Assembly: GCA_900555005.1 (NCBI GenBank)
Contig: USJM01000134.1
Span: forward strand, 1-5,425
Length of the DNA: 5,425 nucleotides
Origin: an uncultured Lachnospiraceae bacterium
GTDB taxonomy: Bacteria > Bacillota_A > Clostridia > Lachnospirales > Lachnospiraceae
Reading direction: 5' to 3'
A model generated the notes under the pieces. The model was not told the origin of the DNA, did no database searches, and worked only from the letters and a program-made list of their open reading frames with translations. Every line of letters starts with the position of its first letter. Position 1 is the first letter of the stretch. This document shows positions 1-5,394 of this stretch, piece after piece. The position numbers and the translations under genes were made by a program.

Positions 1-161
1 TAACTCTGAACCATCCCGGAGGAAGAGTCGTCAGCTGCCGTCGTACTGTCGGCTGCCGCTGTACTGTCAGCTGCCGCATCCTCTGCATAGACAGACCCGC
101 CAAGCATGGAAAGCGCCATCACACCAGCGGTGAGAAAGCTGAATAATTCTCTTTTTTTCAT
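1..161 (-). CDS. Exported protein of unknown function, N-terminal fragment (runs off left edge)
   Basis: Only the first 53 codons are inside the window. The product starts MKKRELFSF, with a Lys/Arg-rich N-region. A hydrophobic core follows (about residues 6-22), then a V-Y-A motif at residues 24-26 that suits signal peptidase I cleavage before Glu27. No cysteine follows, so a lipoprotein is unlikely. After the cleavage site comes a low-complexity Ala/Asp/Ser/Thr linker (residues 27-48) built on an 18-nt tandem repeat. Such linkers often separate a signal peptide from a folded extracellular domain such as a binding protein or wall enzyme, but that domain lies outside the window, so no function is assigned. 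The ATG at 161-159 is preceded by AAAGGAG (172-166) with a short 4-nt spacer, which supports this start. It lies 110 nt downstream of ybeY, where phoH-ybeY operons of Firmicutes often continue with dgkA or era. Confidence 0.8.
   Translation of the reverse strand, partial: MKKRELFSFLTAGVMALSMLGGSVYAEDAAADSTAAADSTTAADDSSSGMVQS
30..77 (-). repeat. 18-nt tandem repeat, 2.7 copies, inside the exported-protein gene
   Basis: Units lie at 30-47, 48-65 and 66-77 (partial). On the plus strand they read GTCAGCTGCCGTCGTACT, then a copy with three changes, then GTCAGCTGCCGC. In the coding sense they encode AADSTA / AADSTT / AADD. The period is a multiple of three, so copy-number changes would keep the frame and only lengthen the linker after the signal peptide. 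Confidence 0.8.
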
Positions 162-175
162 AAAACTCCTTTCGT

Positions 176-191
176 TTCCGGAAAACCGGAA
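176..191. repeat. Perfect 6-bp inverted repeat just upstream of the exported-protein RBS
   Basis: TTCCGG-AAAA-CCGGAA (plus strand) is a perfect dyad with a 4-nt spacer. It ends 3 nt upstream of the AAAGGAG ribosome binding site (172-166). On the minus-strand transcript it could form a UUUU-looped hairpin next to the RBS; as DNA it could be an operator. No T-run follows it on the minus strand, so it is not a terminator in that direction. Its function is unknown. Confidence 0.5.
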
Positions 192-195
192 CTCT

Positions 196-206
196 GGTTT
201 GAAACC
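196..206. repeat. 11-bp palindrome in the leader of the exported-protein gene
   Basis: GGTTTGAAACC is a palindrome around a single central base, 4 nt from the inverted repeat at 176-191. On the minus strand both dyads contain GGTTT preceded by CCGG or CC. Two adjacent dyads in a 110-nt intergenic region suggest a control region, but no known operator is recognised. Confidence 0.4.
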
Positions 207-237
207 GGCAGGAAACAGCAATGAATGAATATCTCTC

Positions 238-262
238 AAAACCTGCCGCTGCCAAACGGCAG
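238..262 (-). terminator. Weak candidate terminator after ybeY
   Basis: The minus strand reads CTGCCG - 8-nt loop - CGGCAG (262-257 with 248-243), followed by GTTTT (242-238). It starts 10 nt past the ybeY stop codon. A competing 5-bp hairpin, CTGCC-GTTT-GGCAG (262-258 with 253-249), uses the same 5' arm. The stem is short and the U-tract is only four bases, so termination would be weak or partial. Confidence 0.35.
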
Positions 263-271
263 TATACAACA

Positions 272-793
272 TCAGGCGGGATTTTGGAAGTCTCTCGGAA
301 TCTGTACCATGTCCATGATCTTCCGCTGCATTTCTTCCATCACTTCCCGCTCCTCCGCTTCCATATGGTCATAGCCGGTCAGGTGAAGCATGCTGTGCGC
401 CACCAGGAAAGCAAATTCCCTCTTCTCCGAATGTCCGTACTCCCTCGCCTGCGAGGCTACCCGGTCCGCACAGATGACGATGTCCCCAAGAAGCAGTTCC
501 CCCGAATCCGGATCAAAGGCATCACTCTGAATCTCCGGCTCTTCAAACCGGTCAAATGAGCCGGGCGCATCATATTCCTGAAGCGGAAAGGAGAGCACGT
601 CTGTCTCCCTGTCGATTCCTCTGTATGTCCGGTTCATCTCGCGGATCTCTTCTCCATTCGTGATGAGCAGCGACACCTCCGCTTCATAGGGGCATCCGAC
701 CGCGTCGAGAGCTGCCCTGCAGACAGCGGAAGCAATCTTTTCAGGATCAAATTCAAACTGCCGGTCCGATTCATTTTCAAAGTTTAACGTCAT
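272..793 (-). CDS. ybeY: YbeY, rRNA maturation factor / metal-dependent endoribonuclease
   Basis: The 173-residue product belongs to the YbeY (UPF0054) family. This single-strand endoribonuclease takes part in 16S rRNA 3'-end maturation and 70S ribosome quality control in the cytoplasm. The zinc-binding signature H-x3-H-x5-H is clear as HSMLHLTGYDH, with His133, His137 and His143. The upstream family blocks TDVLSFP (64-70) and LLGDIVICAD (101-110) are present. The length is slightly above the roughly 155 residues of the E. coli protein, mostly from an acidic insert around residues 73-98. The ATG at 793-791 lies two bases after the phoH TGA, with AGAGG inside the 3' end of phoH as the likely RBS, so translation is probably coupled. 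The pairing with phoH is the common bacterial arrangement. The frame is intact, and the TGA is at 274-272. Confidence 0.96.
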   Translation of the reverse strand: MTLNFENESDRQFEFDPEKIASAVCRAALDAVGCPYEAEVSLLITNGEEIREMNRTYRGIDRETDVLSFPLQEYDAPGSFDRFEEPEIQSDAFDPDSGELLLGDIVICADRVASQAREYGHSEKREFAFLVAHSMLHLTGYDHMEAEEREVMEEMQRKIMDMVQIPRDFQNPA

Positions 794-795
794 GT

Positions 796-1839
796 TCAGC
801 CTCTGGCTCTCCCCGGCATACGGCGGCTGTGTTCCCGCATATCCCGTCTGCCGGAATGCGGCCTGCCCTCCTCCTGCGCCGGATGCTTTTTTTCATAAGA
901 CTCATATGCCTGGACGATTTTCTGTACGAGCGGATGCCGTACCACATCCTTCGAGGTCAGGCGGCAGAACGCGATTTCATCAATCTTCGAAAGGACTTCC
1001 ACCGCCACCTCGAGACCGGACCGGGACTCAAAAGGCAGATCCTTCTGCGTCAGATCGCCTGTCACAATCACCTTCGATCCGAAGCCGACACGTGTCAGAA
1101 ACATCTTCATCTGCGCCGGCGTCGTGTTCTGCGCTTCATCAAGAATGATAAAGGCATTGTCCAGCGTCCGGCCTCTCATGTACGCGAGCGGAGCGACCTC
1201 AATGAGCCCCTTCTCCGCATTTTTCTGGTAGCTGTCCGGCCCCATAATCTGGTAGAGGGCATCGTACAGCGGCCTCAGATAAGGGTCGATCTTACTCTGC
1301 AGATCTCCCGGAAGGAAGCCTAGTTTTTCACCGGCCTCGATCGCAGGCCGGGTCATGATGATTCTCGAGACCTCTTCATTCTTGAACGCCGTGATCGCTG
1401 CCGCCATCGCCAGATAGGTTTTGCCCGTCCCCGCCGGTCCGATGCCGAAGGTGATCATATGGCTTCTGATCGCTTCCACATAATTCTTCTGTCCGAAGGT
1501 CTTCGGGCTGACAGGCTTTCCTGCCGCGGTGTGACAAATGATTTCTCTGTCAATCTCTGCAATGCTTCCGTCTGTCTTCTCCATCGCCAGGGACAGCGCA
1601 TAATTGACATTTTGCTCTGTGATTACGCTGCCCTGCCCGGCGAGTGCCGCAAGATCCTCCAGCACCCTTCTTGCCCCGTCTGCGGCGGATTCAGAACCGA
1701 TCACTCTCAGCTCTGAATCCCGCGCGATTACGGTCACATTCAGTGTCCGCTCAATTTTTTTCAGCCAGGCATCAAACTGTCCGAATACCTGCCCTTCCAG
1801 TTCCTCAGGAACCTTTGCAACTCTTTCTACCAATGCCAT
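796..1839 (-). CDS. phoH: PhoH family protein (PhoH-like ATPase, YbeZ type)
   Basis: The 347-residue product is a complete cytoplasmic PhoH-like P-loop ATPase, a helicase-like family genetically and physically linked to YbeY in RNA metabolism. The N-terminal part (about 1-110) resembles the KH-like region of these proteins. The ATPase domain carries Walker A GPAGTGKT (134-141), the block MTRPAIEAGEKLGFLPGDL (162-180), Walker B IILDEAQN (231-238) and the GDLTQKDLP motif (261-269). The family's DVVRHPLVQKIVQAYE segment (298-313) follows, and the tail is short, basic and unconserved. The ATG at 1839-1837 has no recognisable Shine-Dalgarno upstream. The preceding kinase frame ends on top of it (TAATG), so initiation probably depends on re-initiation by ribosomes ending the kinase. 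ybeY starts two bases downstream. The precise biochemical role of bacterial PhoH proteins is still unsettled. Confidence 0.96.
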   Translation of the reverse strand: MALVERVAKVPEELEGQVFGQFDAWLKKIERTLNVTVIARDSELRVIGSESAADGARRVLEDLAALAGQGSVITEQNVNYALSLAMEKTDGSIAEIDREIICHTAAGKPVSPKTFGQKNYVEAIRSHMITFGIGPAGTGKTYLAMAAAITAFKNEEVSRIIMTRPAIEAGEKLGFLPGDLQSKIDPYLRPLYDALYQIMGPDSYQKNAEKGLIEVAPLAYMRGRTLDNAFIILDEAQNTTPAQMKMFLTRVGFGSKVIVTGDLTQKDLPFESRSGLEVAVEVLSKIDEIAFCRLTSKDVVRHPLVQKIVQAYESYEKKHPAQEEGRPHSGRRDMREHSRRMPGRARG

Positions 1840-3437
1840 TATTTACATCGATTCGACCGCAGCCTGCTCGATCGGATATCCTTTCTTGTACATCTCGATG
1901 AAGCTGTTGAAGCCCTCAACATCCTCCGGCGCTGGGCTGATGGTTGTTCCGCTCTGACCGGCGAACACACGGCCATCCAGATACTGCGGAAGAGTCTCCC
2001 CATCTTCTTCTGAATCATATACTGGGCAAGGACAGCCATGCCCCAGGCGCCGCCCTCACCCGCCGTGTCCATGACGGTGACAGGTGCATCCACGGCTGCG
2101 GCAAGGATCCGCTGAGCAACACCCTTCGTCTTGAACAATCCGCCGTGTCCCATCAGTCTTGTCAGCTCAACATGCTCCTCTTTCAGCAGGATGTCAAGTC
2201 CGATTTTGAGAGAGGCCAGGGAAGAATACAGATTCGCCCGCATAAAGTTTGCCAGGTTGAATGCAGAATCCGGGCGGCGGACCAGCAGCGGTCTGCCCTC
2301 GCCATTGAATCCGGTGACCGGCTCACCTGAATAATAATTGTAAGCAAGAACCCTGCCGCAATCCGGATCTCCATCAAGCGCATGATTGTACAGCACTGAG
2401 AAAATCTTGTTCATATCCGGCTCGATGCCCATCTGCTCCAGAAATTCCCTGAAAATGGAGACCCAGGCGTTCAAATCTGACGTGCAGTTGTTGCAGTGCG
2501 CCATCGCCACCGGCGCGCCGTCCGGCGTTGTCACCATATCAATCTCCGTATGAAGATTCTTCATATTCTCCTTCATGACAACCATGGCAAAGACGGACGT
2601 TCCTGCCGACACATTCCCCGTCGTCACCTCACAGCTGTTCGTGGCAACCATACCGGTTCCGGCATCCCCCTCCGGCGGGCAGACCGGCACACCGGCCTGA
2701 AGATGGCCGGACACATCCAGCAGCCTTGCTCCCTTCTCTGTCAGGGTTCCCGCCTGCTGCCCGGCAACCAGTACCTTCGGCATGATGTCCCGCAGCTTCC
2801 ACGGATAATGATACTCCTTCACCAGTTCGTCAAACTGCCCGATCATCCTCTCATCGAAATCGCGGGTCTTCGGGTCAATCGGGAACATGCCGGCTGCATC
2901 GCCGACGCCGATCACTTTGTTGCCTGTCAGTGCCCATGTGATATATCCCGCGAGCGTTGTATAGTAGGTAACCTTTCTCACATGATCCATCCCGTCCAGA
3001 ATGCACTGGTACAGGTGGGAGGTGCTCCACCTCATCGGCATGTTGAAGTTGAACAGCTTTGTAAGCGCCGCGGCCGCCTTTCCTGTATTGGTATTTCTCC
3101 ATGTACGGAAGGGAATCAGCAGTTCATCATCGCTTCCGAACGCCATATAACCATGCATCATCGCCGAGAAGCCGACGGCCGCGAGTTTTTCAATGACAAC
3201 CCCATACCGCTTCTGAACATCCGCTGAAAGACTCGCGTAGCAGTCCTGAAGCCCGCCCCAGATATCCTCAAGGGTGTAAGTCCACAGCCCGTCCACAAGA
3301 CGGTTCTCCCAGTCGTGCGTGCCCAGTCCGATCACGCGGTTTTCCGGATCCACAAGCACTGCCTTGATTCTTGTCGATCCAAACTCAATCCCCAGTACGG
3401 CCTTGCCGGCCTTAATGACTTCTGCTTCACTGCACAT
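1839..3437 (-). CDS. FGGY-family carbohydrate kinase, pentulose kinase (AraK/xylulokinase-like), 3' end frameshifted
   Basis: This is a sugar kinase of the FGGY fold, expected to phosphorylate a ketopentose such as L-ribulose or D-xylulose with ATP. Counting from the ATG at 3437, the first phosphate-binding motif is GIEFGSTRIKAVLVD (16-30) and the catalytic-region Asp lies in PPEGDAGTG (Asp258). The second-domain motif GHGGLFKTKGVAQRI (430-444) and GEGGAWGM (460-467) follow. The sequence resembles, from memory, the roughly 530-residue clostridial kinases beside arabinose genes (AraK), rather than classical XylB. The start is set by GAAGGAG (3450-3444) six bases upstream; a longer in-frame TTG start at 3524 lies in the -35 box and is rejected. 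After about residue 480 the frame gives an Arg-rich tail ending at 1839. One extra G in the GGGG at 2001-1998 restores GETLPQYLDGRVFAG and DVEGFNSFIEMYKKGYPIE, ending at TAA 1845-1843 (531 aa). Confidence 0.9.
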   Translation of the reverse strand: MCSEAEVIKAGKAVLGIEFGSTRIKAVLVDPENRVIGLGTHDWENRLVDGLWTYTLEDIWGGLQDCYASLSADVQKRYGVVIEKLAAVGFSAMMHGYMAFGSDDELLIPFRTWRNTNTGKAAAALTKLFNFNMPMRWSTSHLYQCILDGMDHVRKVTYYTTLAGYITWALTGNKVIGVGDAAGMFPIDPKTRDFDERMIGQFDELVKEYHYPWKLRDIMPKVLVAGQQAGTLTEKGARLLDVSGHLQAGVPVCPPEGDAGTGMVATNSCEVTTGNVSAGTSVFAMVVMKENMKNLHTEIDMVTTPDGAPVAMAHCNNCTSDLNAWVSIFREFLEQMGIEPDMNKIFSVLYNHALDGDPDCGRVLAYNYYSGEPVTGFNGEGRPLLVRRPDSAFNLANFMRANLYSSLASLKIGLDILLKEEHVELTRLMGHGGLFKTKGVAQRILAAAVDAPVTVMDTAGEGGAWGMAVLAQYMIQKKMGRLFRSIWMAVCSPVRAEQPSAQRRRMLRASTASSRCTRKDIRSSRLRSNRCK

Positions 3438-3443
3438 AATCTG

Positions 3444-3450
3444 CTCCTTC
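3444..3450 (-). promoter_or_regulatory. Ribosome binding site that decides the kinase start
   Basis: The minus strand reads GAAGGAG, then CAGATT, then ATG (3437-3435). The 6-nt spacing is ideal. It lies downstream of the promoter at 3496-3524, whereas the longer in-frame TTG start would sit upstream of the transcript start. Confidence 0.85.
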
Positions 3451-3470
3451 CCTGTTCCCAGGTATTTCAT

Positions 3471-3486
3471 GTTTTTTGTCAAAAAC
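3471..3486. promoter_or_regulatory. AT-rich dyad just downstream of the kinase transcription start, possible operator
   Basis: The plus strand reads GTTTTTTGTCAAAAAC, which on the minus strand is GTTTTT-GACA-AAAAAC (6-bp arms). It begins a few bases after the predicted transcription start (about 3489) and ends about 20 nt before the RBS. The position would suit a repressor acting on the sugar-kinase operon. AT-rich dyads also occur by chance, so this remains tentative. Confidence 0.3.
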
Positions 3487-3495
3487 TTGTCTTTC

Positions 3496-3524
3496 ATTGT
3501 ATAATATGGCTCAGTTTTCGTCAA
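3496..3524 (-). promoter_or_regulatory. Sigma-A-type promoter for the kinase-phoH-ybeY operon
   Basis: On the minus strand TTGACG (3524-3519, 5 of 6 to consensus) is followed by a 17-bp spacer and TACAAT (3501-3496, 5 of 6). The flanks are AT-rich. Transcription would begin near 3489, leaving a 5' leader of about 50 nt before the kinase ATG. It sits in the 171-nt rlmH-kinase gap and is the only strong promoter I find in the window. Because kinase, phoH and ybeY are nearly contiguous, it probably drives all three. Confidence 0.75.
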
Positions 3525-3608
3525 TTCTCACGATACCCTGCCCATTTTCCAGAAATCCCGGTCTTTTTTCCCAGTCCCTGCAGCGTGCTTCAGATTTTCA
3601 CGCATCCC

Positions 3609-4102
3609 TTACTTGTGGTACGGCTGCCTGCAGATGATCCGGTAGGCCCGGTAAATCTGCTCCAGCAGGATGACCCGCATCAGCTGATGGGGAAATGTGA
3701 AATCCGAAAAGGACAGCTGCAGATCCGCTCTTCCGAGAACAGCATCCGAGAGTCCCAGTGAGCCTCCGATGACAAAAATCAGCTGCATGCACCCTTCATT
3801 CTGCGCAGTTTCAATACAGGAGGCAAATCCGATGGAATCCATCCGCTTCCCCTTTATTGCAAGCGCAATCACCCGGCAGCCCGGCCCCTGGACATTTTTA
3901 TCCATCCAGGCCAGCATCCGCTCCCCTTCCTCTCCCGGATTCTCTGCTCCTGCTTTTCGGATGCATGCTCTGGCGTTGCCTCGTCCGCAACCGCTATGAC
4001 CTGGAGGCTGCAGTACCGGGTGAGCCGTTTCTGGTATTCCGCAGCAGCCGCCTCCCAGTAAGCTTCTTTGAACTTTCCCGCACAAAGGATTGTAATCTTC
4101 AT
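3609..4102 (-). CDS. rlmH: RlmH, 23S rRNA (pseudouridine1915-N3)-methyltransferase, frameshifted as given
   Basis: RlmH is a SPOUT-class, SAM-dependent methyltransferase that modifies pseudouridine 1915 in helix 69 of 23S rRNA on assembled 70S ribosomes. The N-terminal part, MKITILCAGKFKEAYWEAAA onward, is read from the ATG at 4102. The C-terminal part, with FVIGGSLGLSD and FPHQLMRVILLEQIYRA and ending QPYHK, lies in another frame and stops at TAA 3611-3609. The knotted SAM-binding loop (GGSLG) and the family-typical HK ending are present, so both halves belong to one gene. Frame is lost at GGGG (3926-3923). One extra G gives ...RERKGERMLAWMDK... and a 164-residue protein, close to the usual 159. 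As given, translation stops at 3869 after 77 codons and the product would lack the whole SAM site. The RBS is modest (GAAGGG, 9 nt upstream). The ORF running into the C-terminal half from 4472 is an artefact. Confidence 0.9.
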
Positions 4103-4147
4103 CCCTGCCTGCCCTTCTCGTTCTGACCGTCCTTACGCCTTCACAGG

Positions 4148-4178
4148 AAAAGAGGGCGTGCCGAAACAGCCGCCCTCT
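4148..4178 (-). terminator. Candidate intrinsic terminator after gltA
   Basis: The minus strand carries AGAGGGCG (4178-4171), a 12-nt loop and CGCCCTCT (4158-4151), a perfect 8-bp GC-rich stem. The run TTT follows (4150-4148), giving TCTTTTCC across the 3' edge. It lies about 70 nt past the gltA stop and about 45 nt before the rlmH start. The stem is good but the U-tract is short. If it works, rlmH needs its own promoter or readthrough; I could not find a clear promoter in the remaining 45 nt. Confidence 0.55.
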
Positions 4179-4245
4179 GAAAGTCTGTTTGTTTCCATCC
4201 CTTTCCATACGCCCCGGCTGCCGCTGCCGGAAGCACCTTCGTATC

Positions 4246-5394
4246 TCAGGACTCTCCGTATTTTGAACGGATATATGCGTCGATGCTCTTTGCGGCTGTC
4301 TTTCCGGCGCCCATCGCCAGAATAACCGTCGCAGCCCCCGCCCCAGCGTCTCCGCCTGCAAACACGCCCGGAAGGCTCGTCGCCCCTTCTTCATCTGCAA
4401 CAATACAAGCCTTTCGGTTGACCTCGAGGCCATTCGTCGTAGAGGATATGAGCGGGTTGGGTCTTGTCCCAAGTGCCATGATCACCGTGTCACAGGCAAT
4501 CTCATACTCCGATCCTTCCACCGGAACCGGGCGTCTTCTTCCAGAAGCATCCGGCTCGCCCAGTTCCATGCGTATGACGCGCATTCCCCGGACATTGTCG
4601 TTCTCATCCGCCAGGATCTCAACCGGATTGGTGAGAAGGTCGAACTGAATCCCCTCCTCCTTTGCGTGATGGACTTCCTCTTTTCTGGCAGGCAGCTCCG
4701 CCTCAGAACGCCTGTACACCACATGTACCTCCGCTCCAAGCCTCAGCGCCGTCCTGGCTGCGTCCATCGCTACGTTTCCTCCGCCGACGACAACGACCTT
4801 CTTTCCACAGGCAATCGGGGTATCATAGTCATCCCGGTAAGCCTTCATCAGATTATTCCTGGTCAGGAATTCATTGGCGGAGAACACGCCCTTTGCCTGC
4901 TCTCCCGGAATATTCATGAACATCGGAAGACCGGCTCCTGATCCGATGTAGACAGCATCAAAGCCCTCCTTTGTCAGAAGATCCTCGATCGTGACCGAGC
5001 GGCCGATGATGACATTCGTCTCCAGCTTCACGCCAAGACACTGTACATTCTCGACCGCCTTGGCGACAACCCTGTCCTTTGGAAGCCGGAATTCAGGAAT
5101 TCCGTAGACCAGAACCCCGCCTGCACGGTGAAGCGCTTCGAAGATGGTGACATCGTAGCCCTGCTTTGCGAGATCTCCGGCACAGGTCAGACCCGAGGGA
5201 CCTGAACCGATGACGGCCACCTTGTGTCCCGTGCGCCCTCTGTAGCACTGCATATGTTTGTCGTGCGCCTTCGCCCAGTCTGCGACGAAGCGCTCCAGCT
5301 TGCCGATCGAGACCGCATCTCCCTTGATGCCGCGGATGCACTTTCCCTCGCACTGTGTCTCCTGCGGGCAGACACGGCCGCAGACGGCGGGCAT
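4246..5394 (-). CDS. gltA: NADPH-dependent glutamate synthase small-subunit type (GltA / NfnB-like), 5' incomplete
   Basis: This is a flavin- and NAD(P)H-binding iron-sulfur oxidoreductase. GltA-type enzymes make glutamate from glutamine and 2-oxoglutarate. Close homologues serve as NfnB, the large subunit of electron-bifurcating ferredoxin:NADP oxidoreductase. From the ATG at 5394 the sequence opens MPAVCGRVCPQETQCEGKC, with Cys5, Cys9, Cys15 and Cys19. An FAD-binding GSGPSG (63-68), GGVLVYGIPEFRLPKD (92-107), the NADPH-binding GGGNVAMDAARTA (204-216) and the C-terminal FAD block FAGGDAGAGAATVILAMGAGK (345-365) follow. Full-length relatives have about 460 residues; here 382 are in frame. The missing 80 or so normally carry CxxC clusters and should lie beyond the right edge. 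The MPAVCG frame meets a TGA at 5409-5407, so 5394 is probably not the true start but marks a frame break. A putative terminator follows at 4178-4148. Confidence 0.93.
   Translation of the reverse strand: MPAVCGRVCPQETQCEGKCIRGIKGDAVSIGKLERFVADWAKAHDKHMQCYRGRTGHKVAVIGSGPSGLTCAGDLAKQGYDVTIFEALHRAGGVLVYGIPEFRLPKDRVVAKAVENVQCLGVKLETNVIIGRSVTIEDLLTKEGFDAVYIGSGAGLPMFMNIPGEQAKGVFSANEFLTRNNLMKAYRDDYDTPIACGKKVVVVGGGNVAMDAARTALRLGAEVHVVYRRSEAELPARKEEVHHAKEEGIQFDLLTNPVEILADENDNVRGMRVIRMELGEPDASGRRRPVPVEGSEYEIACDTVIMALGTRPNPLISSTTNGLEVNRKACIVADEEGATSLPGVFAGGDAGAGAATVILAMGAGKTAAKSIDAYIRSKYGES

Noticed and set aside
261..266. TATACT as a -10 box for the exported-protein gene
   Set aside because: The hexamer at the proper -35 distance (TTCCAA) is poor, and the box overlaps the hairpin at 243-262. 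Not strong enough to annotate.
221..559. 112-codon plus-strand frame opposite ybeY
   Set aside because: It is antisense to an intact ybeY and has no domain or RBS support.
1996..2012. Programmed -1 frameshift in the kinase
   Set aside because: The site CAGAAGAAGATGGGG lacks an X-XXY-YYZ slippery heptamer and there is no obvious downstream stem. The same G4 context breaks rlmH, which points to a shared technical cause.
2496..3227. 243-codon open frame on the plus strand opposite the kinase
   Set aside because: It lies wholly antisense to a well-supported kinase, is rich in His and Arg, and shows no recognisable domain. Long antisense frames are common in GC-rich coding DNA.
3477..3482. Perfect TTGACA on the minus strand as a second promoter
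   Set aside because: No -10-like hexamer occurs 16-18 bp downstream; that stretch is already the kinase leader and RBS.
3541..3608. Terminator or G-quadruplex downstream of rlmH
   Set aside because: The only hairpin (GCGTG/CACGC, 11-nt loop) has no U-tract. The GGG runs on the minus strand are separated by loops of 10 nt or more, too long for a convincing quadruplex.
4214..4230. CCGGC/GCCGG hairpin in the gltA-rlmH gap
   Set aside because: It is a 5-bp stem with no T-run on either strand. The hairpin at 4151-4178 is the better terminator candidate.
3612..4472. 287-codon minus-strand frame that includes the RlmH C-terminus
   Set aside because: Only its last 105 or so residues are RlmH. The upstream part crosses the intergenic gap, the terminator and the gltA 3' end out of frame. 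It is an artefact of the rlmH frameshift.
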